Below the pieces are notes generated by a model. The model searched no databases and was not told the origin of the DNA. It saw only the letters and a program-made list of their open reading frames with translations. A DNA stretch of 64,000 nt from JAFMJV01 sp034436555 (GTDB lineage: Bacteria > Chloroflexota > Limnocylindria > Limnocylindrales > CSP1-4): assembly GCA_034436555.1 (NCBI GenBank), contig DAOTUU010000025.1, forward strand, positions 10,362-74,361. Direction: 5' to 3'. Positions 28,639-37,366 of the stretch are shown here, one piece after another (positions within the stretch are counted from its first letter, which is position 1; each line of letters begins with the position of its first letter). The position numbers were made by a program, and so were the translations under genes.

Positions 28639-29757
28639 ATGACCGTCGTCTCGACCGACGCCGCCGTGACCGCATCCCCCACGACGAGCGACCGAGCCCC
28701 CGCCGCGGTGCGCCTGGAGCGCGTGCGCAAGCTCTACGGGGATGTCGTGGCCGTGGCGGGCGTGGACCTGGAGATCCCGCGCGGCCAGTTCTTCTCGCTG
28801 CTCGGCCCGTCCGGCTCGGGCAAGACCACCACGCTCCGGATGATCGCGGGGTTCGAGCTGCCCACCCAGGGCCGGATCCTGCTGGACGGCGCGGACGTGT
28901 CCCACCAGCCGCCCTACGAGCGGGATGTCAACACGGTGTTCCAGGACTACGCCCTGTTCCCCCACATGACCGTCGGCGACAACGTGGCATACGGCCTGAT
29001 GATCCGGAAGGTGCCGCGCCCGCAGCGCCGGGAGCGCGTGACCGACGCGCTCCGGATGGTCCGGCTGGAGGGCTACGAGGCACGCAGGCCGGGCCAGCTC
29101 TCGGGCGGCCAGCGCCAGCGCGTGGCGCTCGCGCGGGCCCTCGTGAACCGGCCCAAGGTGCTGCTCCTCGATGAGCCGCTCGGCGCGCTGGACCTCAAGC
29201 TGCGCCAGGAGATGCAGATCGAGCTGAAGGCGATCCAGCAGCAGATCGGCATCACGTTCATCTACGTCACCCACGACCAGGAGGAGGCGCTCGCCATGAG
29301 CGACCGGATCGCGATCTTCAATCGCGGCCTGATCGAACAGGTGGGCACGCCCGCGGATGTCTACGAGCGGCCGGCGACGGCGTTCGTGGCCGGCTTCGTG
29401 GGCATCTCCAACATCCTGTCGGGCAGGGTGGCGGAGCTGGTGTCCGGATCGCCGGGCACCGTCACCGTCCGTCCCGAGAAGATCCACCTCGAGGAACCCG
29501 GCGCCCCGGTGCCCGACGGCAGCGTCGCGCTCGATGGCCGGGTCAGCGACGTGGCGTACCTCGGGTCGGACACCAAGTACCACGTGACCCTGGATGCGGG
29601 CGGCGAGCTCGCGGTCATCAAGCAGAACGTGACGACGTCCTCGATGGAGGCGCTCGCCATGAACGGACGCGCGGTCCGCCTCGTGTGGGACCGCGCGCAC
29701 ACGCTGCCGGTGGCCGTGGAGGACTCGGTGGCCGCAGGAGCGCCCGGGCACGGCTGA
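28639..29757 (+). CDS. Spermidine/putrescine-type ABC importer ATPase (PotA/YdcT-like)
   Basis: A 372-aa ATPase with Walker A GPSGSGKTT, Q-loop region VFQDYALFPHMTV, signature LSGGQRQR, Walker B LLLDEPLGALD and switch His (THDQ). A C-terminal TOBE domain (from about residue 245; RPEKIHL, LGSDTKYHVTL) is characteristic of PotA-like proteins. ATG 28639 follows AGGTG at a good distance. It is the first gene of a four-gene importer operon with the binding protein and two permeases. Substrate class is inferred: polyamine, putrescine or a similar amine, as in Pot/Ydc systems. Confidence 0.93.
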   Translation: MTVVSTDAAVTASPTTSDRAPAAVRLERVRKLYGDVVAVAGVDLEIPRGQFFSLLGPSGSGKTTTLRMIAGFELPTQGRILLDGADVSHQPPYERDVNTVFQDYALFPHMTVGDNVAYGLMIRKVPRPQRRERVTDALRMVRLEGYEARRPGQLSGGQRQRVALARALVNRPKVLLLDEPLGALDLKLRQEMQIELKAIQQQIGITFIYVTHDQEEALAMSDRIAIFNRGLIEQVGTPADVYERPATAFVAGFVGISNILSGRVAELVSGSPGTVTVRPEKIHLEEPGAPVPDGSVALDGRVSDVAYLGSDTKYHVTLDAGGELAVIKQNVTTSSMEALAMNGRAVRLVWDRAHTLPVAVEDSVAAGAPGHG

Positions 29758-29791
29758 CCACGGGATCCAGTCGATCGAAGGAGGAGGACAC

Positions 29792-30976
29792 ATGAACGAT
29801 CGGACGATGCGTGCTCTCGGCATGGGAGCCGGCCTCGCGCTCACGGCGGCGGCGCTGGTGCCCGCCCTGACCGTGGCGCAGGATGTGCCCGCGGGCGCGC
29901 TGACGGAGCTCGGCCCGGGCGAGGGACAGGTCAACGTCGTGGCGTGGCCGGGCTACGTGGAGGATGGCTCCACGAGCCCGGACCTCGACTGGGTGAGCTC
30001 CTTCGAGGAGGCCACGGGCTGCCAGGTGAACGTCACCCTGGGCGCCACCTCGGACGAGATGTTCACGCTGATGCAGTCGGGCAACTACGACGTGGTGTCG
30101 GCGTCGGGCGACGCGTCCAACCGGCTCATCGCGTCGGGCGAGGTGCAGCCCATCAACCTGGCGCTCATCCCCAACTACGCGGACGTGTTCGAGGGGCTCA
30201 AGAACCAGCCCCACAACACGGTCGCCGGCGTGCCCTACGGCGTGCCCCACGGACGCGGCGCCAACCTGCTGATGTTCAACACGGACGTCGTGACGCCGGA
30301 GCCCGATTCGTGGAGCATCGTGTGGGATCCGGCGTCGCCCTACACGGGCAAGATCACGGCCTACGACAGCCCCATCTACATCGCGGATGCGGCGGTCTAC
30401 CTGATGGCCACGCGGCCGGAGCTGGGCATCCAGAACCCGTACGCGCTCGATGACGCGCAGTTCCAGGCAGCCGTGGACCTGCTCAAGCAGCAGCGCGGCA
30501 TCATCGGCCGGTACTGGGGCCTCTACACCGACCAGATCGCGGGCTTCCAGAGCGGCGACATGGTCGCCGGCACCACCTGGCAGGTGACCGCCAACGTGCT
30601 CGGCGCATCCGAGCCGGTCACGCCCGTCAAGGCGATCCTGCCCAAGGAGGGGTCCACCGGCTGGTCCGACACCTGGATGCTGTCGTCCAAGGCCAAGAAC
30701 CCCAACTGCGGCTACCTGTTCATGAACCACATCATCTCGCCCGAGACGAACGCGCAGGCGACGGAGTACTTCGGAGAGGCGCCCGCGAACAGCAAGAGCT
30801 GCGCGCTCACGACCGACCCGAACCACTGCGACATCTACCACGCCACCGACGAGGAGTACTTCTCCAAGGTCCATTACTGGGCGACGCCGCAGGCGCAGTG
30901 CCTGGACGGGCGCACGGACGTGGTCTGCAAGGACTACTCGGAGTGGAGCGCCGCCTGGACCGAGATCAAGGGGTGA
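29792..30976 (+). CDS. Polyamine-type ABC importer substrate-binding protein (PotD/YdcS-like)
   Basis: The 394-aa exported protein has a signal peptide (about residues 1-29) with no lipobox Cys. The fold shows QVNVVAWPGYVEDG, YDVVSASGDASNRLI, VPYGVPHGRGANLLMFN and SDTWMLSSKAKNPNCGYLFMN, as in the YdcS branch of PotD proteins. Five Cys near the C-terminus (SKSCALTTDPNHCDIY, QCLDGRTDVVCKDY) may form disulphides, which is unusual for PotD. A very strong ribosome-binding site (GGAGGAGGAC) precedes ATG 29792, in line with the need for excess binding protein. Extracytoplasmic, delivers substrate to the two permeases. Confidence 0.92.
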   Translation: MNDRTMRALGMGAGLALTAAALVPALTVAQDVPAGALTELGPGEGQVNVVAWPGYVEDGSTSPDLDWVSSFEEATGCQVNVTLGATSDEMFTLMQSGNYDVVSASGDASNRLIASGEVQPINLALIPNYADVFEGLKNQPHNTVAGVPYGVPHGRGANLLMFNTDVVTPEPDSWSIVWDPASPYTGKITAYDSPIYIADAAVYLMATRPELGIQNPYALDDAQFQAAVDLLKQQRGIIGRYWGLYTDQIAGFQSGDMVAGTTWQVTANVLGASEPVTPVKAILPKEGSTGWSDTWMLSSKAKNPNCGYLFMNHIISPETNAQATEYFGEAPANSKSCALTTDPNHCDIYHATDEEYFSKVHYWATPQAQCLDGRTDVVCKDYSEWSAAWTEIKG

Positions 30977-30998
30977 TTCCCGCCAACTGAGCACCGCC

Positions 30999-31032
30999 AC
31001 GCCCCGGGCGTCCTCGAGGATGTCCGGGGCGT
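30999..31032 (+). terminator. Intra-operon hairpin after the binding-protein gene
   Basis: ACGCCCCGG (30999-31007) pairs with CCGGGGCGT (31024-31032), and the loop contains the palindrome TCCTCGAGGA, giving a long nearly continuous stem. It sits in the 80-bp gap between the binding-protein and permease genes. Such hairpins in ABC operons often act as partial terminators or mRNA stabilisers that raise binding-protein expression relative to permeases. Confidence 0.6.
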
Positions 31033-31056
31033 CCCTGTGACTCCGTCCGCGACCCG

Positions 31057-31953
31057 ATGACCGGCAGCAGCATCCCGACCCCGTCGCCCTCCCGCTCCCG
31101 GCGGCTCCAGGCGTGGCTCTATCGACGCCCTCGCCTGCAACTGGCGCTGCTGCTGGCGCTGCCCCTGGCGGCGCTCGTGGTGATGTATCTCGGCTCGCTG
31201 CTGCTGATGCTCGTGAACGCGTTCTGGACGCTGGACCCCTTCACCCGCAAGATCCAGCCGGGCTTCAGCCTGGACAACTTCCTGGACATCCTGGGCTCCG
31301 CCACCTATCGCGCCATCACGCTGCGGACCATCGGGATGGCGTTCCTGGTGACCATGACCTGCGCGGTCATCGGGTTCCCCGTCGCCTACTTCATGTCGCG
31401 CATCGCCTCGCCGCGGACCCGCGGCCTGATGGTCGTGGCGGTGCTGCTGCCGCTCTGGGCCAGCTACCTGGTCAAGGTCTTCGCGTGGCGCACGATCCTC
31501 CAGAACCAGGGCGTCCTCAACTGGCTGCTGGAGCCGCTCGGTCTGCGTGGTCCGGGCTACGGCGACGTGGCCGTCCTGCTCGTGTTCACCTACCTCTGGC
31601 TGCCGTACATGATCCTGCCCATCTTCGCGGGCCTGGAGCGGATCCCGGGGTCGCTCCTCGAGGCATCCAGCGACCTGGGCGGGCGTGCCTGGATCACGTT
31701 CCGCCGGGTGATCCTGCCGCTCGCGTTCCCCGCGGTGGTGGCGGGTTCGATCTTCACGTTCTCGCTCACGCTCGGCGACTACATCACGCCCGCGCTCGTG
31801 TCCAGCACCCAGTTCCTGGGCAACGTGGTCCAGCGCGAGGTGGGCGTGTCCAACAACCTGCCGCTCGCCGCGGCGCTCGCCACGATCCCCATCCTGGTGA
31901 TGCTGCTGTACATGTGGGTGGCGCGCCGACTCGGCGCGTTCGAGGCACTCTGA
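31057..31953 (+). CDS. ABC importer permease (PotB/YdcU-like)
   Basis: A 298-aa integral membrane protein with six helices. The EAA loop that contacts the ATPase is LLEASSDLGGRAWITFRRV (about residues 203-221). It has a basic cytosolic N-terminus and a first helix at about 28-50. One half of the permease dimer for the polyamine-type importer. The next gene begins one base after its stop. Confidence 0.93.
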   Translation: MTGSSIPTPSPSRSRRLQAWLYRRPRLQLALLLALPLAALVVMYLGSLLLMLVNAFWTLDPFTRKIQPGFSLDNFLDILGSATYRAITLRTIGMAFLVTMTCAVIGFPVAYFMSRIASPRTRGLMVVAVLLPLWASYLVKVFAWRTILQNQGVLNWLLEPLGLRGPGYGDVAVLLVFTYLWLPYMILPIFAGLERIPGSLLEASSDLGGRAWITFRRVILPLAFPAVVAGSIFTFSLTLGDYITPALVSSTQFLGNVVQREVGVSNNLPLAAALATIPILVMLLYMWVARRLGAFEAL

Positions 31954-31954
31954 C

Positions 31955-32755
31955 GTGACCGAGTCGCGCGGTGCGCGCGTCCTGCTGCGCCTCGCGACGG
32001 CAGGGGTGCTGGGGTTCATGTACCTGCCGCTCGTGGTCATCGGCATCTACGCCTTCAACGCCTCCACGAACCAGGCGTGGCCCATCGAGGCGTTCAGCCT
32101 CCAGTGGTTCGAGCGGGCATTCGCGCAGGGCGGCATCCAGGACGCGTTCCTCACCTCGGTTCGGGCCGCGCTGGGCGCCACGACCATCGCCCTCGTCCTG
32201 GGCACGCTGGCATCGTTCGCGGTGCAGCGCTACCGATTCTTCGGGCGCGACACCGTGAGCCTGCTGGTCCTGCTGCCGATCGCGCTGCCGGGAATCGTCA
32301 CGGGCATGGCGCTCAACGCCGCGTTCCGAACCGCGGGCCTCGAGTTCGGCATCTGGACAATCATGATCGGCCACGCCACCTTCTGCGTGGTCATCGTCTA
32401 CAACAACGTCCTGGCGCGGGCGCGGCGCGTCAGCCGCCACCTGGAGGAGGCATCCATGGACCTGGGCGCCACCCAGTGGCAGACCTTCCGACACGTGACC
32501 TTCCCGCAGATCCGGACGGCACTCCTGGCGGGCGGCCTGCTGGCGTTCGCGCTCAGCTTCGACGAGGTCATCGTGACCACGTTCACGACGGGCGGCGGGG
32601 AGCAGACCATCCCCATCTGGATCCTCCAGAACTACACCCGCACGTCCGGCCTGCCCATCGTGAACGCGGTCGCCCTGCTGCTCATCCTGTTCAGCATCAT
32701 CCCGGTGTGGCTGGCCCAGCGCGTCGCGGGCGCAGAGTCCGCGGCCGCTCGCTGA
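31955..32755 (+). CDS. ABC importer permease (PotC/YdcV-like)
   Basis: A 266-aa integral membrane protein with six helices and the EAA loop LEEASMDLGATQWQTFRHV (about residues 163-181). GLLAFALSFDEVIVTTF is the conserved PotC sequence. GTG 31955 lies directly after the PotB-like stop, so the two are co-translated. Last gene of the importer operon; a small hairpin (CCGGAC/GTCCGG, 32766-32779) follows it. Confidence 0.93.
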   Translation: MTESRGARVLLRLATAGVLGFMYLPLVVIGIYAFNASTNQAWPIEAFSLQWFERAFAQGGIQDAFLTSVRAALGATTIALVLGTLASFAVQRYRFFGRDTVSLLVLLPIALPGIVTGMALNAAFRTAGLEFGIWTIMIGHATFCVVIVYNNVLARARRVSRHLEEASMDLGATQWQTFRHVTFPQIRTALLAGGLLAFALSFDEVIVTTFTTGGGEQTIPIWILQNYTRTSGLPIVNAVALLLILFSIIPVWLAQRVAGAESAAAR

Positions 32756-32782
32756 CCACCCGCGGCCGGACCCGTCCGGGCG

Positions 32783-32983
32783 TCAGGCGAGGCCGACGGC
32801 GCCCGCGGGCTGCCATCTGAACGGCGCCAGGAGCGGACCCTCAGCGGGCGGCGCGAGGAGCGGAGAGCCCATGGCGACCAGCCAGCCAGCGGCGACCGCG
32901 ACGACCAGCAGCAGCAGGGCGAGACCCGCGAGCGGCGAGACGCGGTCGAGGAGGGCGATGGCGACGCGGGTTCCGGGGTGCAT
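32783..32983 (-). CDS. Small single-helix membrane protein
   Basis: A 66-aa ORF with a good ribosome-binding site (AGGAGTGGAG before ATG 32983) and one clear membrane helix (LAGLALLLLVVAVAAGWLVAM). I do not recognise the family. The C-terminal third is proline- and alanine-rich. It converges on the importer operon. The 255 bp upstream (32984-33238) hold its promoter and a tandem array. Confidence 0.55.
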   Translation of the reverse strand: MHPGTRVAIALLDRVSPLAGLALLLLVVAVAAGWLVAMGSPLLAPPAEGPLLAPFRWQPAGAVGLA

Positions 32984-33131
32984 GAGGCTCCACTCCTGTG
33001 CGACTGATCCGTGCGGCGCACGCGGGATGCGGCGCGACGACGGACCAGGAGCCTAGGAGCAGGTCCTTGGCCGGGACTCCACCCGGACTGATCTGTGGCT
33101 TATCGGGATGTGGACACGGTGGATAACGCCC

Positions 33132-33176
33132 CGGCCCCGACGCGTCCCGGCCCCGACGCGCCCCGGCCCCGACACG
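33132..33176. repeat. 16-bp tandem repeat array
   Basis: CGGCCCCGACGCGTCC (33132-33147), CGGCCCCGACGCGCCC (33148-33163) and a partial third copy from 33164 (CGGCCCCGACACG) form an array with a 16-bp period. It lies in the non-coding stretch between the small membrane protein gene and the YHS gene. Confidence 0.8.
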
Positions 33177-33238
33177 CCGGACGGGCATCGCACTCGGCGA
33201 TGCCCGTCCTGGGTCGCGGGTCGGATGGTCGGCCGGAG

Positions 33239-33439
33239 CTACATCGAGGGGACGTAGTCGGGATCGAAGTACTTCTCCGGATCGTCCTCGAACTCGAGGC
33301 GACAGCCCTTGCCGCAGAAGTAGTAGGTCTCGCCGTGGTAGGCCGAGGTGTGGCGCGCGGTGGCGATCGCCACCTCCATACCGCACACGGGATCGATGGC
33401 GACGCCGCTCGTGGCGGCGCCGGAATCTGGAGTGGTCAT
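33239..33439 (-). CDS. YHS-domain small metal-binding protein
   Basis: A 66-aa protein made up of a short N-terminal tail and one YHS domain: DPVCGMEV, then YYFCGKGCRLEFEDDPEKYF. The three Cys and flanking residues suit a small metal (Cu/Zn-like) site, as in the domains attached to copper ATPases and phenol hydroxylases. ATG 33439. No copper ATPase is adjacent. Its start is 113 bp from the divergent LOG gene. Confidence 0.88.
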   Translation of the reverse strand: MTTPDSGAATSGVAIDPVCGMEVAIATARHTSAYHGETYYFCGKGCRLEFEDDPEKYFDPDYVPSM

Positions 33440-33551
33440 GGCGGCAGTGTACCCACCCGCCCGCCATCGATGGACCACCGGCCGATCGATCCACCGAACG
33501 GACCGGCGGGGCTGCGGCGTGGTGGGCCGCCACGGGATATCCTGCGCCGCG

Positions 33552-34304
33552 ATGAGCAGCGTCGCACGACCCCGGTCCGGTCGAACCTCCGAGGACCGCA
33601 AGCTCCTGATGCGGCGACCGTACGCCGACACGGCCTTCCTGGAATCCGACGCATGGCGGGCGCTGCGCATCATGGGCGAGTTCATCGACGGCTTCGATGC
33701 GCTCGCGCGCCTCGGCCCCGCGGTGAGCATCTTCGGCTCCGCGCGGACGGCGCCCACGGACCCGATGTACGAGCAGGCCCGGCTGCTCGCATCCCGGCTC
33801 GCCGAGAACGGGCTGACGATCATCACCGGGGGCGGCCCGGGGATCATGGCGGCCGCGAACCGCGGGGCGCGAGACGGCGGCGGCGTGTCGGTCGGGCTGG
33901 GCATCGATCTGCCGCACGAGCAGGGCATCAACGAGTCGGTCGATCTCGCCATCGACTTCCGCTACTTCTTCGTGCGCAAGACGATGTTCGTCAAGTACGC
34001 CCAGGCGTTCGTGATCTTCCCGGGCGGCTTCGGGACCCTCGATGAGCTGTTCGAGGCGGTGACCCTGGCTCAGACCGGCAAGATCGAGCAGTTCCCGACC
34101 ATCCTGTTCGGCACCGCCTACTGGGGCGGTCTCCTGGAGTGGCTGCGGGCGGCGGTCGCCGCGGAGCGCAAGATCGATCCGGCGGACCTGGACCTGCTGC
34201 GGGTGAGCGACGACGTGGACGAGGTCGTGAAGGTCATCCTCACCGCGGCGCGTGCGGAGATGGCCGAGCACGCCCAGCGCGAGCGCGCCGGGAAGTCGCG
34301 GTAG
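33552..34304 (+). CDS. LOG-family protein (cytokinin-riboside-phosphate phosphoribohydrolase-like)
   Basis: The 250-aa protein carries both LOG signatures, GGGPGIMAAANRGA near residue 95 and PGGFGTLDELFEA near 157, within a Rossmann-like fold. The ~60-residue N-terminal extension (LESDAWRALRIMGEFIDGFDAL) is typical of the longer bacterial LOG branch (YgdH/PpnN relatives). The family hydrolyses nucleoside 5'-monophosphates to base and ribose 5-phosphate. Ribose 5-phosphate isomerase B is encoded 12 bp downstream, so the pair could funnel released ribose 5-phosphate into the pentose phosphate pathway. ATG 33552 gives the standard length. Confidence 0.9.
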   Translation: MSSVARPRSGRTSEDRKLLMRRPYADTAFLESDAWRALRIMGEFIDGFDALARLGPAVSIFGSARTAPTDPMYEQARLLASRLAENGLTIITGGGPGIMAAANRGARDGGGVSVGLGIDLPHEQGINESVDLAIDFRYFFVRKTMFVKYAQAFVIFPGGFGTLDELFEAVTLAQTGKIEQFPTILFGTAYWGGLLEWLRAAVAAERKIDPADLDLLRVSDDVDEVVKVILTAARAEMAEHAQRERAGKSR

Positions 34305-34316
34305 CATCGGCCGGAC

Positions 34317-34760
34317 ATGCGCATCGCCGTCGCCGCCGACCACGCCGGGTTCCCGCTCAAGGGACCCATCATCGACCATCTCCGGGCAGCCGGGCACGAG
34401 CCGGTCGACTTCGGCACCGGGTCGACCACCCCTGTGGACTACCCGGACGTGATCGCCCCCGCGGCTCGCGCCGTGGCGCGCGGCGAGTGCGATCTGGGAG
34501 TCGTGCTGGGCGGCAGCGGGACGGGCGAGCAGATCGTGGCCAACAAGATCCGCGGCATCCGCTGCACGGAGGGGATCGACCCGCTCACGGCCCGCCTCGC
34601 CCGCGAGCACAACGACGCGAACATGCTGTCGATGGGAGCGCGCATCGTGGGCGAGCAGCTCGCCCTGGCGTGCCTGGACGCGTTCCTGGGCGCGACGTTC
34701 CAGGGTGGCCGGCACGCTCGACGCGTGGACAAGATCCGGGCGCTGGAGACCGAGGCCTGA
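34317..34760 (+). CDS. rpiB: Ribose-5-phosphate isomerase B
   Basis: A 147-aa enzyme that interconverts ribose 5-phosphate and ribulose 5-phosphate. Conserved parts are AVAADHAGFPLK at the N-terminus, GGSGTGEQIVANK (about residues 64-76), GIRC and EHNDANMLSMGARI. Length and motifs are normal. It lies 12 bp after LOG and 2 bp before the hydrolase gene, so the three are probably co-transcribed. Confidence 0.95.
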   Translation: MRIAVAADHAGFPLKGPIIDHLRAAGHEPVDFGTGSTTPVDYPDVIAPAARAVARGECDLGVVLGGSGTGEQIVANKIRGIRCTEGIDPLTARLAREHNDANMLSMGARIVGEQLALACLDAFLGATFQGGRHARRVDKIRALETEA

Positions 34761-34762
34761 GC

Positions 34763-36076
34763 GTGCCCGCCCCCGGCCGCGCGACGTCCCGGCACCGTCT
34801 GGTCGGCGTGCTCCTGGGCCTCGCCCTCGCACTGCCCGCGGTCGCGGCCCCATCGCTCGCGGGTTCCTTCCGGGACATCGCCGCGAGGGCCCTGTCGGCA
34901 CCCTCCGCGCCCGCGACGGCGACACCCGGCGTCTCGCCGTCGCACGACCCATGCGCGTCGCCGGTGCCCGCCAGCCCTCCCGCGCAGCGCGTCTCGGACA
35001 CGGCCCCGGCGGGCTCGGCCGCGCCTGCGGCGTCGGTATCCACGGGCGCCGCGGCACCCGGTGGATCCGCCCTCCGGTCTCCAGACCCCTGCCTCGGACC
35101 GTCTCCGACCGCATCGGGCACCCCGGCGCCCGCCGGGTCTGCGGCGCCCGCCGGGTCTGCGGCGCCCGTCCAGACGCCCGCCGCATCCCCCGGCGCCGGA
35201 TCCATCGACACGCCGCGAGCCGTCCGACCGGGCGGCGTGAAGGCCGTGCTGGACGTCCCCATCTCGCGCCGGCTCCCCTGCCACGAGTTCCCGCGCACCG
35301 GGTGCGTCAATCGCGTCGACATCTACCACCCCCGGAATCGCGGCGACTGGCCCACCGTGGTCACCATCCACGGTCGACCGCGCACCCCCGCCGACATGCG
35401 GGAGCTGGCGAGGGCGCTCGCCTCCCGTGGCGCGGTCGTGTTCAACGCCGACTACCGGGGCGTGCGTCCCGTCAGCGAGGGCTTCCCGGAGGCCATCCAG
35501 GACGTCGCCTGCGCCATCCGGTTCGCCCGGGCGAACACCGCGCGCTACGGCGGCGACCCCGACCACATCGTGCTCGTGGGGCACTCGTACGGCGGATACG
35601 TGGGCATGATGGTGTCGATCGCGGGCGACCGGATGGCGGGCAAGGGCATCGGCTGCCTCGAGGATCGGGGCTCATCGCTCCCGGACGGCTTCGTGCACGT
35701 CGCGGGCGTGTCCATCACCAAGGCGTCGGAGCCGCTCGACGCGATCTTCTTCGGCGGCGCGTACCGGGACATCCCCGAGGTGTGGCGGCGCGGCAACGTG
35801 TTTCACCAGATCGCCGTGGGCGGCAACAGTGATCTCGTGACCGGCATCATCTTCGAGCTGGAGGACCCGTTCCTGGGCTACGGCCACGCGACCTGGCTCA
35901 AGGCAGCCCTTCGGAAGCACGGCTACGACGTGAGGATGGTGCTCCTGGACGAGGGCCGCACCCATTTCGACGTCCTGGACATGGACTCCTCCCTGGGACG
36001 GCGCATCCTGCGCTTCACGGAGCGCATCATCGGGCGCACCGACCCCGATGTGACCCGGCCGACCCAGCCACGCTGA
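34763..36076 (+). CDS. Exported alpha/beta hydrolase with long A/P/S-rich linker
   Basis: The 437-aa protein begins with a signal peptide (HRLVGVLLGLALALPAVAAPS). About 120 low-complexity Ala/Pro/Ser/Gly residues follow, encoded partly by an 18-bp tandem unit (35125-35160, PAGSAA repeats). The hydrolase domain starts near residue 155: VVTIHGRPR, VVFNADYRG, VLVGHSYGGYVG with the nucleophile Ser, and DEGRTHFDV with the catalytic His. This is the BD-FAE/esterase-like group. The catalytic domain must work outside the membrane; substrate unknown. GTG 34763 is 2 bp after the rpiB stop. The linker probably spans the cell wall. Confidence 0.82.
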   Translation: MPAPGRATSRHRLVGVLLGLALALPAVAAPSLAGSFRDIAARALSAPSAPATATPGVSPSHDPCASPVPASPPAQRVSDTAPAGSAAPAASVSTGAAAPGGSALRSPDPCLGPSPTASGTPAPAGSAAPAGSAAPVQTPAASPGAGSIDTPRAVRPGGVKAVLDVPISRRLPCHEFPRTGCVNRVDIYHPRNRGDWPTVVTIHGRPRTPADMRELARALASRGAVVFNADYRGVRPVSEGFPEAIQDVACAIRFARANTARYGGDPDHIVLVGHSYGGYVGMMVSIAGDRMAGKGIGCLEDRGSSLPDGFVHVAGVSITKASEPLDAIFFGGAYRDIPEVWRRGNVFHQIAVGGNSDLVTGIIFELEDPFLGYGHATWLKAALRKHGYDVRMVLLDEGRTHFDVLDMDSSLGRRILRFTERIIGRTDPDVTRPTQPR

Positions 36077-36088
36077 TCCGCGCGGACA

Positions 36089-37366
36089 TCAGGCCAGGTC
36101 GAACACGCCCGGGATGACCGACCCGCCCGAGATCACCTCCCCGCGCGGGATGTCGAACCAGCCCTCCGCGAGCGTCGCGTAGTAGTCGTTCATGTGGAGC
36201 GATGCGACGAGGTTGTCGTCGCGGTCGAGCGACCGAAGATCGGGTGCCTCACCGTAGAACCCGGGGTTCACGGGTCCCAGCAGCATGAGGTTGGAGGCAG
36301 CCCCGTGATCGAGGCCGTTGTTCTCGTTGTCCGGGACGCGCCGGCCGAACTCCGAGATGAGCGCGACCAGGACCTCGTCGGCGTGACCCGAGGCGACCAG
36401 CTCCGCCATGAACGCGGACACGGCCCGGTCCATCATCCCGAGCAGCTCCGCGTGCCGGCTGCGGTGCTCGTCATGCGTGTCGAAGTCGGCATAGACCGGC
36501 ACATGGATGACGCGGATGCCGTTGTCCTGGCGGCACATCCGGGCCGCCAGCATCAGCTGGTAGCCCAGGTCGGTGTCCGGGTAGTCACCGCCCGGGCTGG
36601 GCAGGTGCACCGCGAGGTCGCTGAACCGCCGGGCATACGCGCAGCCATCGCGGGCGCTGGTGAAGGGGACCGTCTCGTCGCCCGGCCGCTCGGCCATGAT
36701 GTCCCAGGCCGCGCGCCACGCCTCGTCCATGCTCGGCTCGTCCCACCCGAAGCTGGGCCACGATCCGTCGCTGTAGGGGTTCATCGAAAGCGTCGTGACC
36801 CGCGCCGCGTTGAGCGCGGGACTGGGGCCGTAGCCCAGCGAGACGCCCACGGCCGGGTCGGATGGCGATCCGAGTCGGTCGCACACGCGGCCCAGGAATC
36901 CCGTCGCGGACACGTGGAGGCTGTCCTGGTCGCCGCTCCACCAGCGCCGCTGCATCTCGAAGTGGGACAGGTCCGGCCGTGACACCCCGACACCCGTGAC
37001 GACGGCTGGGTTCCAGGTGCGGATCCGGTTCAGCGACGGGTGCATCCCCATCACGGTCGACCCGTGGATGGGCAGCATCGTCTCCTCCGGGATCGCCGTG
37101 CGCGGTCGGAGGGCGCGGTAGCGCTGCGCGCTGGCACCGTCACCCTTGGGCGGGAACATCGACAGGCCGTCGTTGCCCCCGCCGCAGTCGAGCACCACGA
37201 GGCGGCGCCTGGCCGCGGGCGCCACCCTGCGGATGCGCCTGCGCAGCTCCCGCACCCGCGGCTTGCGGGCGCCCAGCGCGTCGTCGGGCAGCGCCGTCGC
37301 GGCTGCCACGCCGGCACCCGCGAGCAGACCCATCTCCAGGAACTGGCGGCGGTTCACAAGCTTCAT
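36089..37366 (-). CDS. DUF1501 family protein with Tat signal
   Basis: The 425-aa protein begins with a twin-arginine signal (VNRRQFLEMGLLAGAGVAAA). Family marks are VVLDCGGGNDGLSMFPP, a central GVGVSRPDLSHFEMQRRWWSG, VALISEFGRRVPDNENNGLDHG and LGPVNPGFYGEAP. DUF1501 belongs to the alkaline-phosphatase/sulfatase superfamily fold, but its activity is not established. Its ATG overlaps the stop of the DUF1800 gene (ATGA at 37366-37363). The DUF1800-DUF1501 pair is a recurrent exported unit in soil bacteria. Confidence 0.9.
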   Translation of the reverse strand: MKLVNRRQFLEMGLLAGAGVAAATALPDDALGARKPRVRELRRRIRRVAPAARRRLVVLDCGGGNDGLSMFPPKGDGASAQRYRALRPRTAIPEETMLPIHGSTVMGMHPSLNRIRTWNPAVVTGVGVSRPDLSHFEMQRRWWSGDQDSLHVSATGFLGRVCDRLGSPSDPAVGVSLGYGPSPALNAARVTTLSMNPYSDGSWPSFGWDEPSMDEAWRAAWDIMAERPGDETVPFTSARDGCAYARRFSDLAVHLPSPGGDYPDTDLGYQLMLAARMCRQDNGIRVIHVPVYADFDTHDEHRSRHAELLGMMDRAVSAFMAELVASGHADEVLVALISEFGRRVPDNENNGLDHGAASNLMLLGPVNPGFYGEAPDLRSLDRDDNLVASLHMNDYYATLAEGWFDIPRGEVISGGSVIPGVFDLA

